Notes: a model not told the origin generated them from the letters alone. DNA of 64,000 bases from Sisyra terminalis (GCA_958496175.1 OY292274.1:64862630-64926629); one strand, 5' to 3'. Numbered from the stretch's first letter, positions 1 to 10,692 are shown. Program-made: numbers and translations.

Positions 1-24
1 TGGAATATAGTATAATACATATTA

Positions 25-1039
25 GACTGATTGAAAAAAATGATGAATTTTTATTTTCTTAATTATATCGAAAATATTGTTGGGAATGACAAAAAAAAAA
101 TCCTGCGAAAGTTTAAGCTCTTAATATTAATATTAAGAGGTGCCGCATCGCAAATTTCGATTTTCCATTTAAATAACATGGGAAAAATATTCTCTTGCAC
201 TTTGGAATTTTATAACTCCCGTTGGTGACAATATTTCGGAATGACCAAGGTATACTCTTGTAGAAAATTGAACGATCTACAAAAAATGTCTGTTACAAGT
301 TTTTGATATATTTATTCCTTCAAAAGTTATTCGAGGTCAAAGTTGAACTAAAGAGAAATTTTAATATTTTGTCAATTTTTTGACGTAACCATCAATTTTA
401 TGAGAAAATTTTATAGGACATTTTTTGTAGAGCACTTTTTTTCCTACAACTTATCTCTATAAAAGTTTTTGATATTTTGCACAGGTCCTAAGTTATTTAA
501 TTAAAATAAAAAAAATAATTTTTATGTTAAAAATTTAATAATTCAGGGAATTTTCAGTTTAATGCAAATAACTAAGGACCTGTGAAAAATATCAAAAACT
601 TTTATGGAGATAAGTTGTAGGAAAAAAAGTGCTCTACAAAAAATGTCCTTTAAAATTTTCTCATAAAATTGATGGTTGCGTCAAAAAATTGAAAAAATAT
701 TAAAATTTCTCTTAGTTCAACTTTGACCTCGAATAACTTTTGAAGGAATAAATATATCAAAAATTTGTTGGAGACCTTTTTTGTAGATCGTTCAATTTTT
801 TACAAGAATATACCTTGGTCATTCCGAAATATTGTCACCAACGTGAGCTATAAAAATTCCAAAGTGCAAGAGAATATTGTTCCCATGTTATTTAAATGGA
901 AAATCGAAATTTGCGATGCGGCACCTCTTAATATTAATATTAAGAGCTTAAACTTAGACAGGATTTTTTTTGTCATTCCCAACAATATTTTCGATATAAT
1001 TAAGAAAATAAAAATTCATAATTTTTTTTTGAATCAGTC
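25..1039. mobile_element. Palindromic TA-flanked element, family L copy 1
   Basis: Two arms of about 500 bp are inverted copies of each other around a short centre near position 535. The ends read GACTGATT and AATCAGTC, and each is bordered by TA at 23-24 and 1040-1041, as in Tc1/mariner-type insertions. The arms contain a small internal palindrome, TTAATATTAAT, about 100 bp from each end. A second copy lies at 54,928-55,933. No transposase is encoded, and open frames inside the arms are mirror-image artefacts. This is a non-autonomous long-inverted-repeat (foldback) element. The superfamily is inferred from the TA flanks only. Confidence 0.8.
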
Positions 1040-2383
1040 TAATACATTTAGTTTTTTAGTTTTGATTGCTCTAATCTAGAATAAACTTTTTAAAAATATT
1101 TTTTTAGGGTTGTATATATCACAGTAGACACATGTAAAAATTGGATCAAATCGATTAAATACAATTGATTTCCATTAAAAAAAAAATGGAAAATTCTCAA
1201 CTTTTAATTGCTATGCCCATTTACATGTTTGTAAAACCATAAAAGTATCTACTAATGTCCGTTTTTTCGCTCCGTTAATATTTTGATTTATTTTGAAAAT
1301 TTCTCAAACATTACAACTTGATTAAAGCCATTAAATCCGTCAATTTAACACGTACTTGAGCGTATGATTAATTCAAATTCTTTCCGAAGACTTGCTTCTC
1401 TTGTACCAAGCGCAGAATTAATGGAAAAAAAATGGTGTTTTATGGTAAAATATGATGGCTATATTTTCTGGTTGAAAACCCATTAGGAGGCAAAAATTTA
1501 TTTGGAGATTATTAAAGGCTTATTATTTATGATATTTGAATTTTTTTTCGCTGTATTAACATATTTTTATTAACACGCGATAAAATCGGATATAATCAAT
1601 CATACCATTAGTATATATCTTTTCGATTTCCACATTATCAATTGGTTTCCACATGGAAACACCTACTATATACCTACGTTTGGTTGGTTGGATGATTTAT
1701 AAATTATAGATTTGGAGAAATATTGGTCGTCTCTTTTTCAATTATCCGGCCCAAGTAAATTGTCTTGTTGATAATTAATTGCTATCGAATTTATTTGGTA
1801 TTGGATTGATGAAAAAATGGACCCGAGAAGTTTCAGGTAATTTTGGTTCTTGGAAATTTGTCGGTGTTGCGGGATGATTGGGACGTTTATCTGTGATGTA
1901 ATTATAACGACAACTATAATTATTTGAAGATGGAGGACGCTAGTTATTTCATTATCTCTTTTTTTTCCAAGTTTAGTTTTGACATTGTTTGATTCATTTG
2001 GGATTGTTGGAAATGCTGTTGTGAGAACGAACGACAACACGACTTGGAAATGTCCCCGGGGCCGGATACATATGTAAAGTTGACTCGTACAACGAAAAAT
2101 CTTCCTCCAATATCAATAGTAGGTACTATAAGCGTTTAACATAGATCAGATCATAACTAAGGGTTAAAATATTTTTAAACTTTGAGTTTATAAAATTGGG
2201 ATTTTGAAAAAAAAAACATTTATTGATTTTTTTCATGTATTTTAAAACTTTATTATTAATAATATTGATATTTAATGCAAAAAACTTAAAAAAAAAAATT
2301 TTCAATTTATAAACGATTAAAAATTGATAAAATTTAAAAAAAAATCACGTGACTATAAACGCGCCATGAGTGGTCACCATAGT
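1040..2383. other. AT-rich stretch without recognisable gene
   Basis: The sequence is non-repetitive within the window and AT-rich. A 100-codon frame at 1,738-2,040 on the minus strand has no recognisable domain and is probably chance. Confidence 0.5.
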
Positions 2384-2731
2384 TGTGACGTCATAATGTT
2401 ATAGCTATTTAATAACAGTACAGCGTTTACAGCTATTACACGTGACTAGACAATAATAACCAATTTTTTAAAAAATGACGTTCGGTTTAATTCTGCTGAA
2501 GTTCGAGGTGCCAAGGCATCTTGGGGAACATTTAAAAACATTTTGTTAGGAGTTGTTTTTGTAGTATTCGTACATAATGGTACAAAACAAGAACGATCAC
2601 TTTTAAGGTTCGACATTTTCAATATAAATTTCAATATTTAACTATCACAACAGAATTAAATCAATCAAAACACGGAATTTATTATTTCTGTATCAACTGC
2701 AATGAGTGACAACTAACATTATGACGTCACA
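2384..2731 (-). mobile_element. MITE-like element carrying a THAP zinc-finger fragment
   Basis: The 18-bp ends are perfect inverted copies (TGTGACGTCATAATGTTA at 2,384 and its complement ending at 2,731). Between them, on the minus strand, lies the beginning of a THAP-domain protein (see 2,446-2,616). THAP domains are the DNA-binding heads of P-element-type transposases and of host proteins derived from them. The simplest reading is an internally deleted P/THAP-type transposon that keeps both ends and the first coding exon. No clear target duplication was found. Confidence 0.6.
2446..2616 (-). pseudogene. THAP-type zinc-finger N-terminus, truncated
   Basis: A minus-strand frame starts at the second methionine (2,616) of a longer frame that opens at 2,634. 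Within its first 30 residues it reads SCFVPLCTN, followed by KMFLNVPQD. This matches the start of a THAP domain (C-x2-4-C, then a K-x-F-x-x-x-P block). The conserved tryptophan and the distal C/H zinc ligands are absent: after the proline block the frame drifts and stops at 2,446. In the family this module binds transposon ends. Here it is a remnant carried between short inverted repeats (2,384-2,731), with no catalytic region. The THAP assignment rests on motif spacing only. Confidence 0.6.
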
Positions 2732-3026
2732 CGCGCTCGGGTTTGTTCGGGAGCTGTCTCGGCGTGTCTTCGGTACTAGATTCAAAATTTAATTTTTATT
2801 TTGAAATAACTTTTAAATTATTGCGAAAAAAAAACAAAAAATAGTTTTGCTATAAAATTTATATATGATCTTTCCATTTATCACAAAAAAAAAAAATTCA
2901 CAAACCCAATTGTCGTTCTGAATTAACATATATAATAAGCTTAAGCAAAAATAAGCTTATCAAATAGACGAAGCAATTAGTATATTTTAGTTTTTATTAA
3001 GAAGTTTCTAATATAAGCTTCTAGTA

Positions 3027-3322
3027 CAGCGGGCGGGGAACTTTTTTAACCATTACTCCAAAAATATTTTTTGCGTAAGTCCCATTCTGAAAAAAAAAAC
3101 AATGAATATAAATTTTAAATTAGCATTATTTATTGAATTATTTTACATTAATATATCTGTAGTATAGGTTTTGGAAAAATGATGTTGCTACATGTTAGAT
3201 ATAATATAAACTTACTAACATTAAGGAAATAGCAAAAGAAATATTAGAAAAATTTCCCTATTACTCAAAAAAATTCAACTTTACCCCATTTTGGGTAACT
3301 TACCCTGGTTCCCCGACCGCTG
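3027..3322. mobile_element. hAT-type MITE, family B copy 1
   Basis: The left end begins CAGCGGGCGGGGAAC and the right end finishes GTTCCCCGACCGCTG, an inverted pair. It is flanked by an 8-bp near-duplication, TTCTAGTA (3,019) and TTTTAGTA (3,323), as expected for hAT insertions. Other copies lie at 38,906-39,897 and 57,450-57,696. It is non-coding. Confidence 0.8.
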
Positions 3323-3564
3323 TTTTAGTATAATATAAGGATTTAAAATGGTTATTTTTATAGCAACTACTAAATGTTCTTACTTAATGTTAATTTTGTT
3401 TTAAACTTCCCACATTTTGATATTAGAGGAAGCTATGAATTAATGTAGGAATTACTTCTACGATTTCTATGATCAATTAACTTAGTTGGCTTTTCTGGTA
3501 ATACAGGTTCGCGGAAAGAGAACTATTAGGAAGTAAATCGATTCATTTGAATAACTAAGCCTAC

Positions 3565-4135
3565 TAATCTATTTTCCAATGTTTTTTTCTAAAAACTCTT
3601 TTCATAATTGTATAATGGCTTAAGTCAAATTAAAGGACATCTGGGAGTATGATCTTCAGGTTCTTTTTCTTTTTACTGGGGGAGGAGCTCTCCTAAGAGT
3701 TCCTCCGCGTTGCTCCCTGGAAAAACTATTGTGTACTACCTTTGCTTTTTAATTCCAATTGGTAAGGTCTGCTTTGGATTTTTGTATGTTTCCCAGCTTA
3801 TATCCAGGTGGACCAAAAGAGTTGAGACGACTTTGGGTCATGTACATAATCCATTTTCTAATGTTTTTTTTTCAAAAACTCTTTCTTTTCATAATTGCAT
3901 AAAGCATAATGGTTTTGGTCAAATTAAGGGATTTCTGGGAATATAATCCTCAGGTTCTTCTTTTTTTTAATGGGAACCTTTCCTAAGAGTTCCTCCGCGC
4001 TACGTCCTATAAAAACTATTGTGTACTACCTTTGTTTTTTAATTCCAATTGGTAAGGTCTGCTTTGGATCTTTGTGTTTCCCAACCGATGTCCGGATGGA
4101 CCAAAAGAGTTGAGACGACTTTGGGCCATGTAAAA
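3565..4135. repeat. Tandem duplication, about 290-bp unit x2
   Basis: Unit 1 (about 3,565-3,846) and unit 2 (about 3,847-4,135) are direct repeats offset by about 294 bp; both contain AAGAGTTCCTCCGCG and GGACCAAAAGAGTTGAGACG. The block sits directly downstream of the minus-strand RNase H LINE remnant (4,140-5,240). Part of it appears to translate on the minus strand as continuation of that element's C-terminal region, so the repeat is probably the LINE's 3' end duplicated in place. Confidence 0.7.
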
Positions 4136-4139
4136 TAGT

Positions 4140-5240
4140 CAAATAGTACTTAAAAGATAGCCTCATCTTCTTTGCCACATTTTCTGCAAGCACTTTACTC
4201 TTTATTCTTTCTTACAGTTTCGAGATGCTTTCTTAAATTGCAGTGTCCTACCTTTCTAAGTTTAGAAGTCTTGTTATGTTCTTTCAGAGGTTTTTTTTTA
4301 TCATAACCTTGGAGAACTTACCTCCTGAGTAAATATTCCAGGCTTTTATTTGCTCATTTTGAGCCAATTCGGCTATTTTTTTCGGTAGTCCTATAGCCGG
4401 TTTTGGACAGATAAATGGGATTCTTGATCTTGTTTTTGCAAGTTCGCCTACCTCCTCGTTACCTTTGGTACCAGATTGCCCTGGTACCCAAGAAAGTGTT
4501 ACTCTTTTGGATGTTGCCAACTTCCGTAATTGCGGCTTGGTTATCTGAGAAAATTCTTATCGTTTTATAATGAAATTTTATTCTCACATTTTCTTCTTAG
4601 CAAATGATTTTGCCATAGACCTCTGCTGAGAATACTGTAGGCATTTTCTTCAGGCCTACTACAAATTCGTTTTCTGGGACTTGCTTCCCATTTTCCAGCG
4701 CCTACCCCATCATTTTTCTGTGATCCATCAGTGGAACCATACTATGTTACTCGAATTTATTTTGTTTTTCTTCTACCAATCGTCTTTTTGCCTTCTCTTG
4801 GTCTTGAAGGGCACTTCAAAACTAAATTTGGTTTTCATTTAATCTTATATCATCCAAAAGTTCCGATGGTAATGTACTTTATTTATTATGGCATCTCCCA
4901 AATGTGTTTTTTTGGGTTTCTAGCTGAGTTGCAGTCTATAATCCCTTTCTTTGACAAAAATTTTCGGGGGAGGGAAGGGAGAGAAGATCTTCAGGTGACC
5001 CAAAACTTTTTCTTTTGTAACAAAAAAACGATCTTAAGTTTTCATTGATGGATTTGTTAGAGGTTGGGGAATATATTATGGAAATAAATAATTCTTGTGT
5101 TGATTTTTTCTTGCCAAACTCTGTATATTGTTTCCAAAAATGCCATGGCTTCCGAGCCGCGCGTTTGAACTCAATCAAATCCCGCGAATCGCTGGCTTCT
5201 TCAGTAAAACCTGTTTTTTTCTTTTCTATTTAAAAATCCT
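4140..5240 (-). pseudogene. RNase H-bearing LINE remnant, internally deleted (copy 1)
   Basis: Minus-strand pieces of a non-LTR retrotransposon of the I/R1/LOA type (those with RNase H). From 5,190 to 5,045 the frame reads EFKRAARKPWHFWKQ, a pattern typical of the linker between endonuclease and reverse transcriptase. It then jumps to the RT/RNase H junction, so most of the RT is missing. RNase H signs follow: a WF-x-DGS-like block near 4,735, then WVPGQSG and KGNEEVGELAK (4,284-4,520), where the usual GHSG histidine and the ADELA aspartate are lost. A tail with CRKCGKEDE (about 4,190) resembles a C-terminal zinc knuckle. Several frameshifts and stops make it dead. It is homologous to 24,741-25,870. 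Confidence 0.75.
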
Positions 5241-5959
5241 CTCAATATGTCTTTAATGTCATCAAAACTTGTCTAAAACATTCCAAAAAAAAACCCATTT
5301 AATATGATAGAACCTTTAACGTTTTTTTGCTCGAATCCGACCATACTTATCGCCAGAGATGAGTCAAGCAAAAGTTCAAATTAAATTTTACTTTCGATTC
5401 GAACGATAAAATCGAAATCCATCGGAGTTGGATATGTATTTATCTATCACAATATGTGTGGAGCAATCTTTTGAAAAATTGGATTAGAAATTCCATTACG
5501 ATTATTTCATTTGCCAAATAAATTACGGAATATGTTGCATTGGTGAACAATGGCCTGTGTAATTCGTGATTCAATTTAATACATTTTGTACTGATATTAA
5601 TATAAATACAATTGACATTTTGATAATATTTAAATAGAGAAGCCAAGGCGTGTCTTCTCTGTATTATATTCAAAGTAAATTTATTCAAATTTTATCTCTT
5701 TTGCCCCTGTGGAGACGAACTAAGCGGTCGCATTTCTTGTCGGATTAGAGAAGAATAATAAACGTTATAAACACGGATAAAACGAATCAACCAGAAAAAA
5801 AAGACCTTAAGGAATTTGCATTTAAATTGTTCGAGTAAGGATTATGAATTTTTATTTGTTGCCAACGAAAGCTTAAGCGAATTGGCTTTAACAATTAGAT
5901 TTTTTCACGCATTTGAAATTCCAGGAATTTTCCAAGAGCTTTCCATGGCGCGTCAAAAT
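5241..5959. other. Unassigned AT-rich stretch
   Basis: No repeat shared with the rest of the window and no convincing coding signal was seen. Short frames here have chance length for this base composition. Confidence 0.45.
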
Positions 5960-6395
5960 CTACCACGTTCTCAAAATAAGATTTTTTTCGCTGACTTTGA
6001 ACAGTTATACTGTGTATACAATATATAAAATATATTGCAGTCCAATTTATGTAGTATAATTTAACATAATAATATACAAATTCAATATAATAATATACAA
6101 ATTTATACCACCAACATAAATTTGAACAGAAGTTCAAACAAAAAATATTCGTGACGTATTGCCCAGATACGTATTTCGATTGCCAAGCAATCTTCATCAG
6201 TGGTCATCAAGTAGTTTGGATCACCCCGTAACTGCTTTGTGATGATTCACTTGATGACCACTGAGGAAGATTGCTTGGCAATCGAAATACGTATCTGGGC
6301 AATACGTCACGAATATTTTTTGTTTGAACTTCTGTTCAAATTTATGTTGGTGGTATGATTTTTATATATTATTATATTAAGTTTATATATTATTA

Positions 6396-7005
6396 CTAGC
6401 TGATCCCCGCGACTTCGTCTGCGTAACGTAGGTGTAGATTATATTTTCTTTTTAATTTTGCTGTTTGTAGTGGTATATGAAAATTATTATTTTTCTTATT
6501 TCTATTACGAAAAAGATAATCATATTTAAAAACACTATTTTGTCAACTTTAAAAAGACACATTTGTCTAAAAAGACACAGTGTCTATATTATATATAAAG
6601 GTTTATATTTCCAAGAGGCAATTTTTGAAACTTTAAATTCAACTTAAAAATATTTTTACAGATTATTTTCTAACTTTTAATTACCTTTCCAATGATATAT
6701 AACTCACTTGTCTAAAGTAAAAATTTATGTTTTCATCCCTAGGGAATACCTTCCCTTAATATTTTGTTGAAATGATAAGTAGCCTATAGTATGTGGGAAA
6801 TTGTGTTGTATCTTAATACCAAATTTTATTAAATTCGGTTGTTCCATTCTTTAGTTAAATCGGAACACACAGACAGACAGACAGACAAAAATTTTAAAAA
6901 TGTTAAATTTGGAATAAGGGCCTCTTGAAAAAAATATTTACCCTAAAATTGGGTTCAAAATCGAAATGTACAGACAGACGTAAGAATTTTATATATTAGT
7001 ATAGA
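6396..7005 (-). mobile_element. Non-autonomous Helitron, copy 1
   Basis: Read on the minus strand the element begins TCTATACTAATATATAAAA and ends ...GGGGATCAGCTAG. It lies between a host A and a host T with no target duplication: the 5'-TC...CTAG-3' rule of Helitrons. About 12 bases before the 3' end is a small hairpin, CGC(A)GAC-GAA-GTC-GCG, the expected subterminal stem. No Rep/helicase is encoded. Related copies are at 44,505-45,456 and 30,465-31,075. It interrupts the family P element. Confidence 0.8.
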
Positions 7006-7080
7006 TATTAAATTTGTATATTACTATATTAAATTTGTATATTATTATATTGAATTTGTATATTATTATGTTAAATTATA
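7006..7080. repeat. Short AT-rich tandem repeat
   Basis: Four imperfect copies of a TTAAATTTGTATATTAT-like unit expand one arm of family P copy A, next to the Helitron junction. Confidence 0.6.
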
Positions 7081-7136
7081 CTACATAAACTGGACTGCAA
7101 TATATTTTATATATTGTATACACACTACCATGTTCT

Positions 7137-9549
7137 GTTTTGTCTACGGTACTTAATGTAGATCTGTCAAAGCCTGCTTTGATTAAAATGAAGTTGTTTC
7201 TTTGCGACTAGCTTCACGTGGATTGTTTCTAATGACTTAGGGATCTTTTTTAAGTTTGTATTGAATTGGAGGCGGTTGACGAGAAGAAAAACGAGGCGAT
7301 AACCAAATAGGGTAAACGCGGACAAGAAGCAATTAAGCGAGACAATGCAGATAGTTGTATTAGTCAATTAAATATCGCAAAACTTTTTAAATATATATTT
7401 ATATATATATATGAACGCTAAAAAACTTGTTCTGAAACTCTCGCCGATTTTGCCATTGTCTTATTTGGAAATACATGTTTAATTCGATTTGAAATTATCT
7501 GTACTGAACAGTGCTTGTCAAAGGTTGGGAAATTGGGCGAAATGTGTACCGAATGGTGCTTTAATATGAGGAATTTGAACGGAAAAAAATCATTTTTACA
7601 ATTGAATCTTTTAATGATACACTTTCGAGCAAGAAAATTGAGGCGATTTTATATGGTGATTGTTGATTTGACGACTTAATTTTTTTGCTCAACTTTTGTA
7701 AATTGTTGCTAATTTTTTTCTTCTTTGATTTCAGGTGGGTTTTTCAATTTTACTAATGGATGTTGCGATACCAATTTGTAAGTGGTTTTGGTCTAAAACA
7801 TGAAAAATCTTTTAAACCAATCGTAAGTTGATATTTTATTGTTTATTCAATCATTTTTGGTAGAAGAACTTTGAGTTGTTAAATGTTCCCTTTTCAATTG
7901 GGAATTGACCACTTTGGGTACGACATCTGGCGGCTAAAATAAGTATTAGTTTTAGTATGTACTTTAATACACAAGTATATAAAATAGTTCATTAAAGGCA
8001 TGGTTTTTCCATATAAACTCAGCTATACTCTTTTTATCGGGAATAAAAGGGTATAAAGTCCAAAATTTATTAAAACAAATATTTTTGTGTAACAGTTCCC
8101 TTTCAATTGGAAAATACTCTTTTATTCAAATCCATGTTTATTATATAAGTAAAATAGAACCCATAGATTTTAATTGAGCGAGCCTTAAGAACACAGTAAA
8201 TAAGAAATGTGTTTTAGAAGTATATTAACTTAGAAATCCGGTATCTCATATGCATCAGTCCAGTGGCGTAGCCCACGTTCTACGTGTTCACTGCCCCCTA
8301 TTTTCCTTAATAGTCAAAAAAATTCGTAAAAAGTCACATGTGTGCAGTTCGCGGTAAAATTCAAATCTTCAAAAAGGAATGTAAGATTTTATGAGTAGGA
8401 TAATTGTAGGATTTATTTTACGATTTATTAACATATATATTACATAAATTTATCCTGAATCCAAATTTCCATTTTCGATAAATAATACGAGAACTTATGA
8501 TAATGGCAGTATGAAATAATTCCAGTGGTGGTAAAGATGCAGGTATCGTTTAATATTTGAACCTATTGTATTTGGATATCGTTGGAATTACATTTTTCTC
8601 GATTGCGTGAAAATTCGTGCAGCACAGTAAAATATTATCATTTGCATTAGAATTTTTAATAATTATCCATAAAAGATCATTATGTCCTGGGCATTGTGGG
8701 ATTTAAATTTCGTTGGAATCACAATCGTTCACAAAAGGAGCACATATTATGACCGAACATATTGTTAAAAAAAATTTAACGAAATTCTTCATGAGCAACT
8801 TTATTTCGATGAAATTATGAGTACCTAAGGAATCGGTTGTACATTCATTCGAGTAGCACCTGAAAAACAGTTCGTAATATGATGTGATATCAGAATTTTA
8901 AATCAGCTTTTATTTTATTTAAATTTCGTGATTATGGACGAAATATGCGATTAGAAACTATTTAAGTAGTAACTAGCATCATTTTCACTATTTTGCACAA
9001 TCGAATCATTATTAAACGTATAAGAACTATTATTTTTCTTATTTAATAATGCTTTTCGGCGTGCCCGAAATTCACGAAAACGATCTGTTAAACCATTTAA
9101 TGTCCTTATAGCCTTGTTTTCTTTACTTTCTTTTTGATAATCATGACAATAACTCGTATTGATTTACGACAAACTTGAAAATTAATTTTATTAAAATAAT
9201 GAAATATTTATGCTCAGAATTATAATAAGCAATTTAACACGGTTATTATAGGTCGCTATGAAAACCATTCTCAAGTAGCGTAATACGCAGGCGTGCACAA
9301 CCATAGGAAATACTAATGTTTCGTATCTCATTCTCTCTCATGTTAAATCTTATAGATTTATGTATATGTTTCTCTTTTTATTACCGCTTTCCGTTTCATA
9401 AAATATCAAGGCACAAACATTACTAAAGAAGTTTTCACTTCAAAAAATCAAAAACCTTTAAATTCTTTAATTATTGATTAATTTAGGTACTTTTTTTAAA
9501 TGTTAGTATTCCCTTTAGGAAAAGAAGTAAACTATTTTCAGTAAGTTTA
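7137..9549. other. Unassigned stretch
   Basis: AT-rich DNA without a repeat shared elsewhere in the window. A (TA)n-like tract lies at 7,385-7,411. An isolated CAGTGGCGTAGC near 8,262 matches the end of the hAT family at 18,618, but no partner end was found. An open minus-strand frame without a start codon (8,951-9,163) is discussed separately. Confidence 0.4.
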
Positions 9550-9795
9550 TAGTAGGTGTACCGGAAAAGAATGCCGTTTATCTGCTTATAAATTATTTCA
9601 AAGTGGTACTAAAGATATTATATGGTTAGAGTAAATATTTTTACTAATATGCCTCTAAAAATTTGTACATTAGATGCCAAAAGGTTAATACTATTGAGGG
9701 TGGTTATATCATTGATTTAAAATCCAAAGTTGTTACAAAATTTTGTGTTTTATTTGTATATTGAAAAAACTACAATACTTTCCGGTCCCTCTAAT
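9550..9795. repeat. Dispersed repeat X, short copy
   Basis: It begins with GTGTACCGGAAAAGAATG and TTATCTGCTTATAAATTATTT and ends TTTCCGGTCCCTCTAATAT. It matches both ends of the longer copy at 11,641-13,025 but lacks its interior. The class of element is unknown. Confidence 0.6.
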
Positions 9796-9803
9796 ATATA
9801 GAC

Positions 9804-10021
9804 CATTGTTTCCTAACCTGTGGTCCGTGGACCTTTGGGGTACCGCGAGCCGATGTTTGGGGGTCCGCGGTCCCATTTGAAAAAGTTTGTTTTGTAATTT
9901 AATGAAGGAATACTAAAATATAATATTGTCCGAAAATTGCACCTTCTTTTCACTCAGGGGTCCTTGGTATTATGCTTGATTTCCTTGAGGGTCCACGGCT
10001 GAAAATGGTTAGCAACGGCTG
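9804..10021. mobile_element. hAT-type MITE, family N copy 1
   Basis: The ends CATTGTTTCCTAACC and GGTTAGCAACGGCTG form an imperfect inverted pair. They are flanked by a perfect 8-bp target duplication, ATATAGAC (9,796-9,803 and 10,022-10,029). It is non-coding. Other copies are at 11,250-11,425 and 28,739-28,921. Confidence 0.85.
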
Positions 10022-10330
10022 ATATAGACGACTCTATAATTTTTGATTTAGTTGTTTGGAATTATAGTTAGAGAAATTGGAAAATTGATTTTATTTTTTT
10101 TCTTCTTCGATAGTTTGATTTATCGGTTGGAAAACTCTGTGTTAATTAATATGAGAAAACGGTGATTTATTCAAATGTCTTACGGTGCCGATATCGTGAT
10201 ATGTTTAATTTGTTGATTTCAAGTGTCTAGCGATATTAATTAGAGTGAAGTTTCATTCGGACTGTATTATATATGATTGTGTCGTAATCGACTCATGAAA
10301 TAATTTATATTAAATATAGAAGAGAGAATT

Positions 10331-10660
10331 ATGAAAAGCGTTTGCCGTGGAGAATAATTGTAGATTTCCCTCTGTGGAGGAGACCCAAGTTGTGGTTGCA
10401 TCTCAGGTTTTGTACAGAAGGGAGTCCGAAAGTTTATCGACGTCTTCTTCTTGGTCGTCGCCTCCTGGTTTCGGTTTGGGTTGGGGTCCGTCCGTGTTGG
10501 TCGTTGATGTTGTGTCGTTTTGTGGTGGAGTGTGCGGTTCTCAGGCTTTCTCTTCAGAGCCTCCAGCTACAACTACAACTCCAGCCATCAAAACCGGTAC
10601 AATAACAGTTCAAATATCAACACACATGTGCGCTATACGCTACACACAACAACAACCGGC

Positions 10661-10692
<32 letters not shown>

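Larger units (their letters stand above)
5972..7124 (-). mobile_element. Inverted Penelope-like element, family P copy A
   Basis: A palindromic element flanked by a 12-bp target duplication, CTACCACGTTCT (5,960-5,971) and CTACCATGTTCT (7,125-7,136). Both arms carry TATTGCAGTCCAATTTATG-type sequence, then GACGTATTGCCCAGATACG and the hairpin GATTGCCAAGCAATC. The tail (complement of AGCGAAAAAATCTTATTTT) occurs on the left side only, placing the 3' end at left (minus orientation). A 610-bp Helitron sits inside (6,396-7,005); without it the element is 543 bp. Terminal repeats in inverted orientation, a one-sided extension and variable-length target duplications match Penelope-like retroelements. 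It is non-coding. Confidence 0.75.

Noticed and set aside
765..1079. Long open frame of 104 codons (and its relatives at 55,014 and 55,660)
   Set aside because: They are frames through the arms of the palindromic family L element, and the same text appears on both strands.
1738..2040. Minus-strand frame with a hydrophobic start and an LGKKR dibasic site, like a neuropeptide precursor
   Set aside because: The signal region is weak, no repeated peptide or second processing site follows, and length is within chance for the composition.
6140..6320. A canonical, active hammerhead ribozyme in family P
   Set aside because: The core has an extra A before stem II and extra bases before stem III, and stem I cannot be paired, so it is reported only as a hammerhead-like pattern.
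10342..10605. Protein gene in the 10.3-kb GC-richer island
   Set aside because: Three frames overlap with low-complexity arginine/leucine/serine text, as expected from reduced stop frequency.
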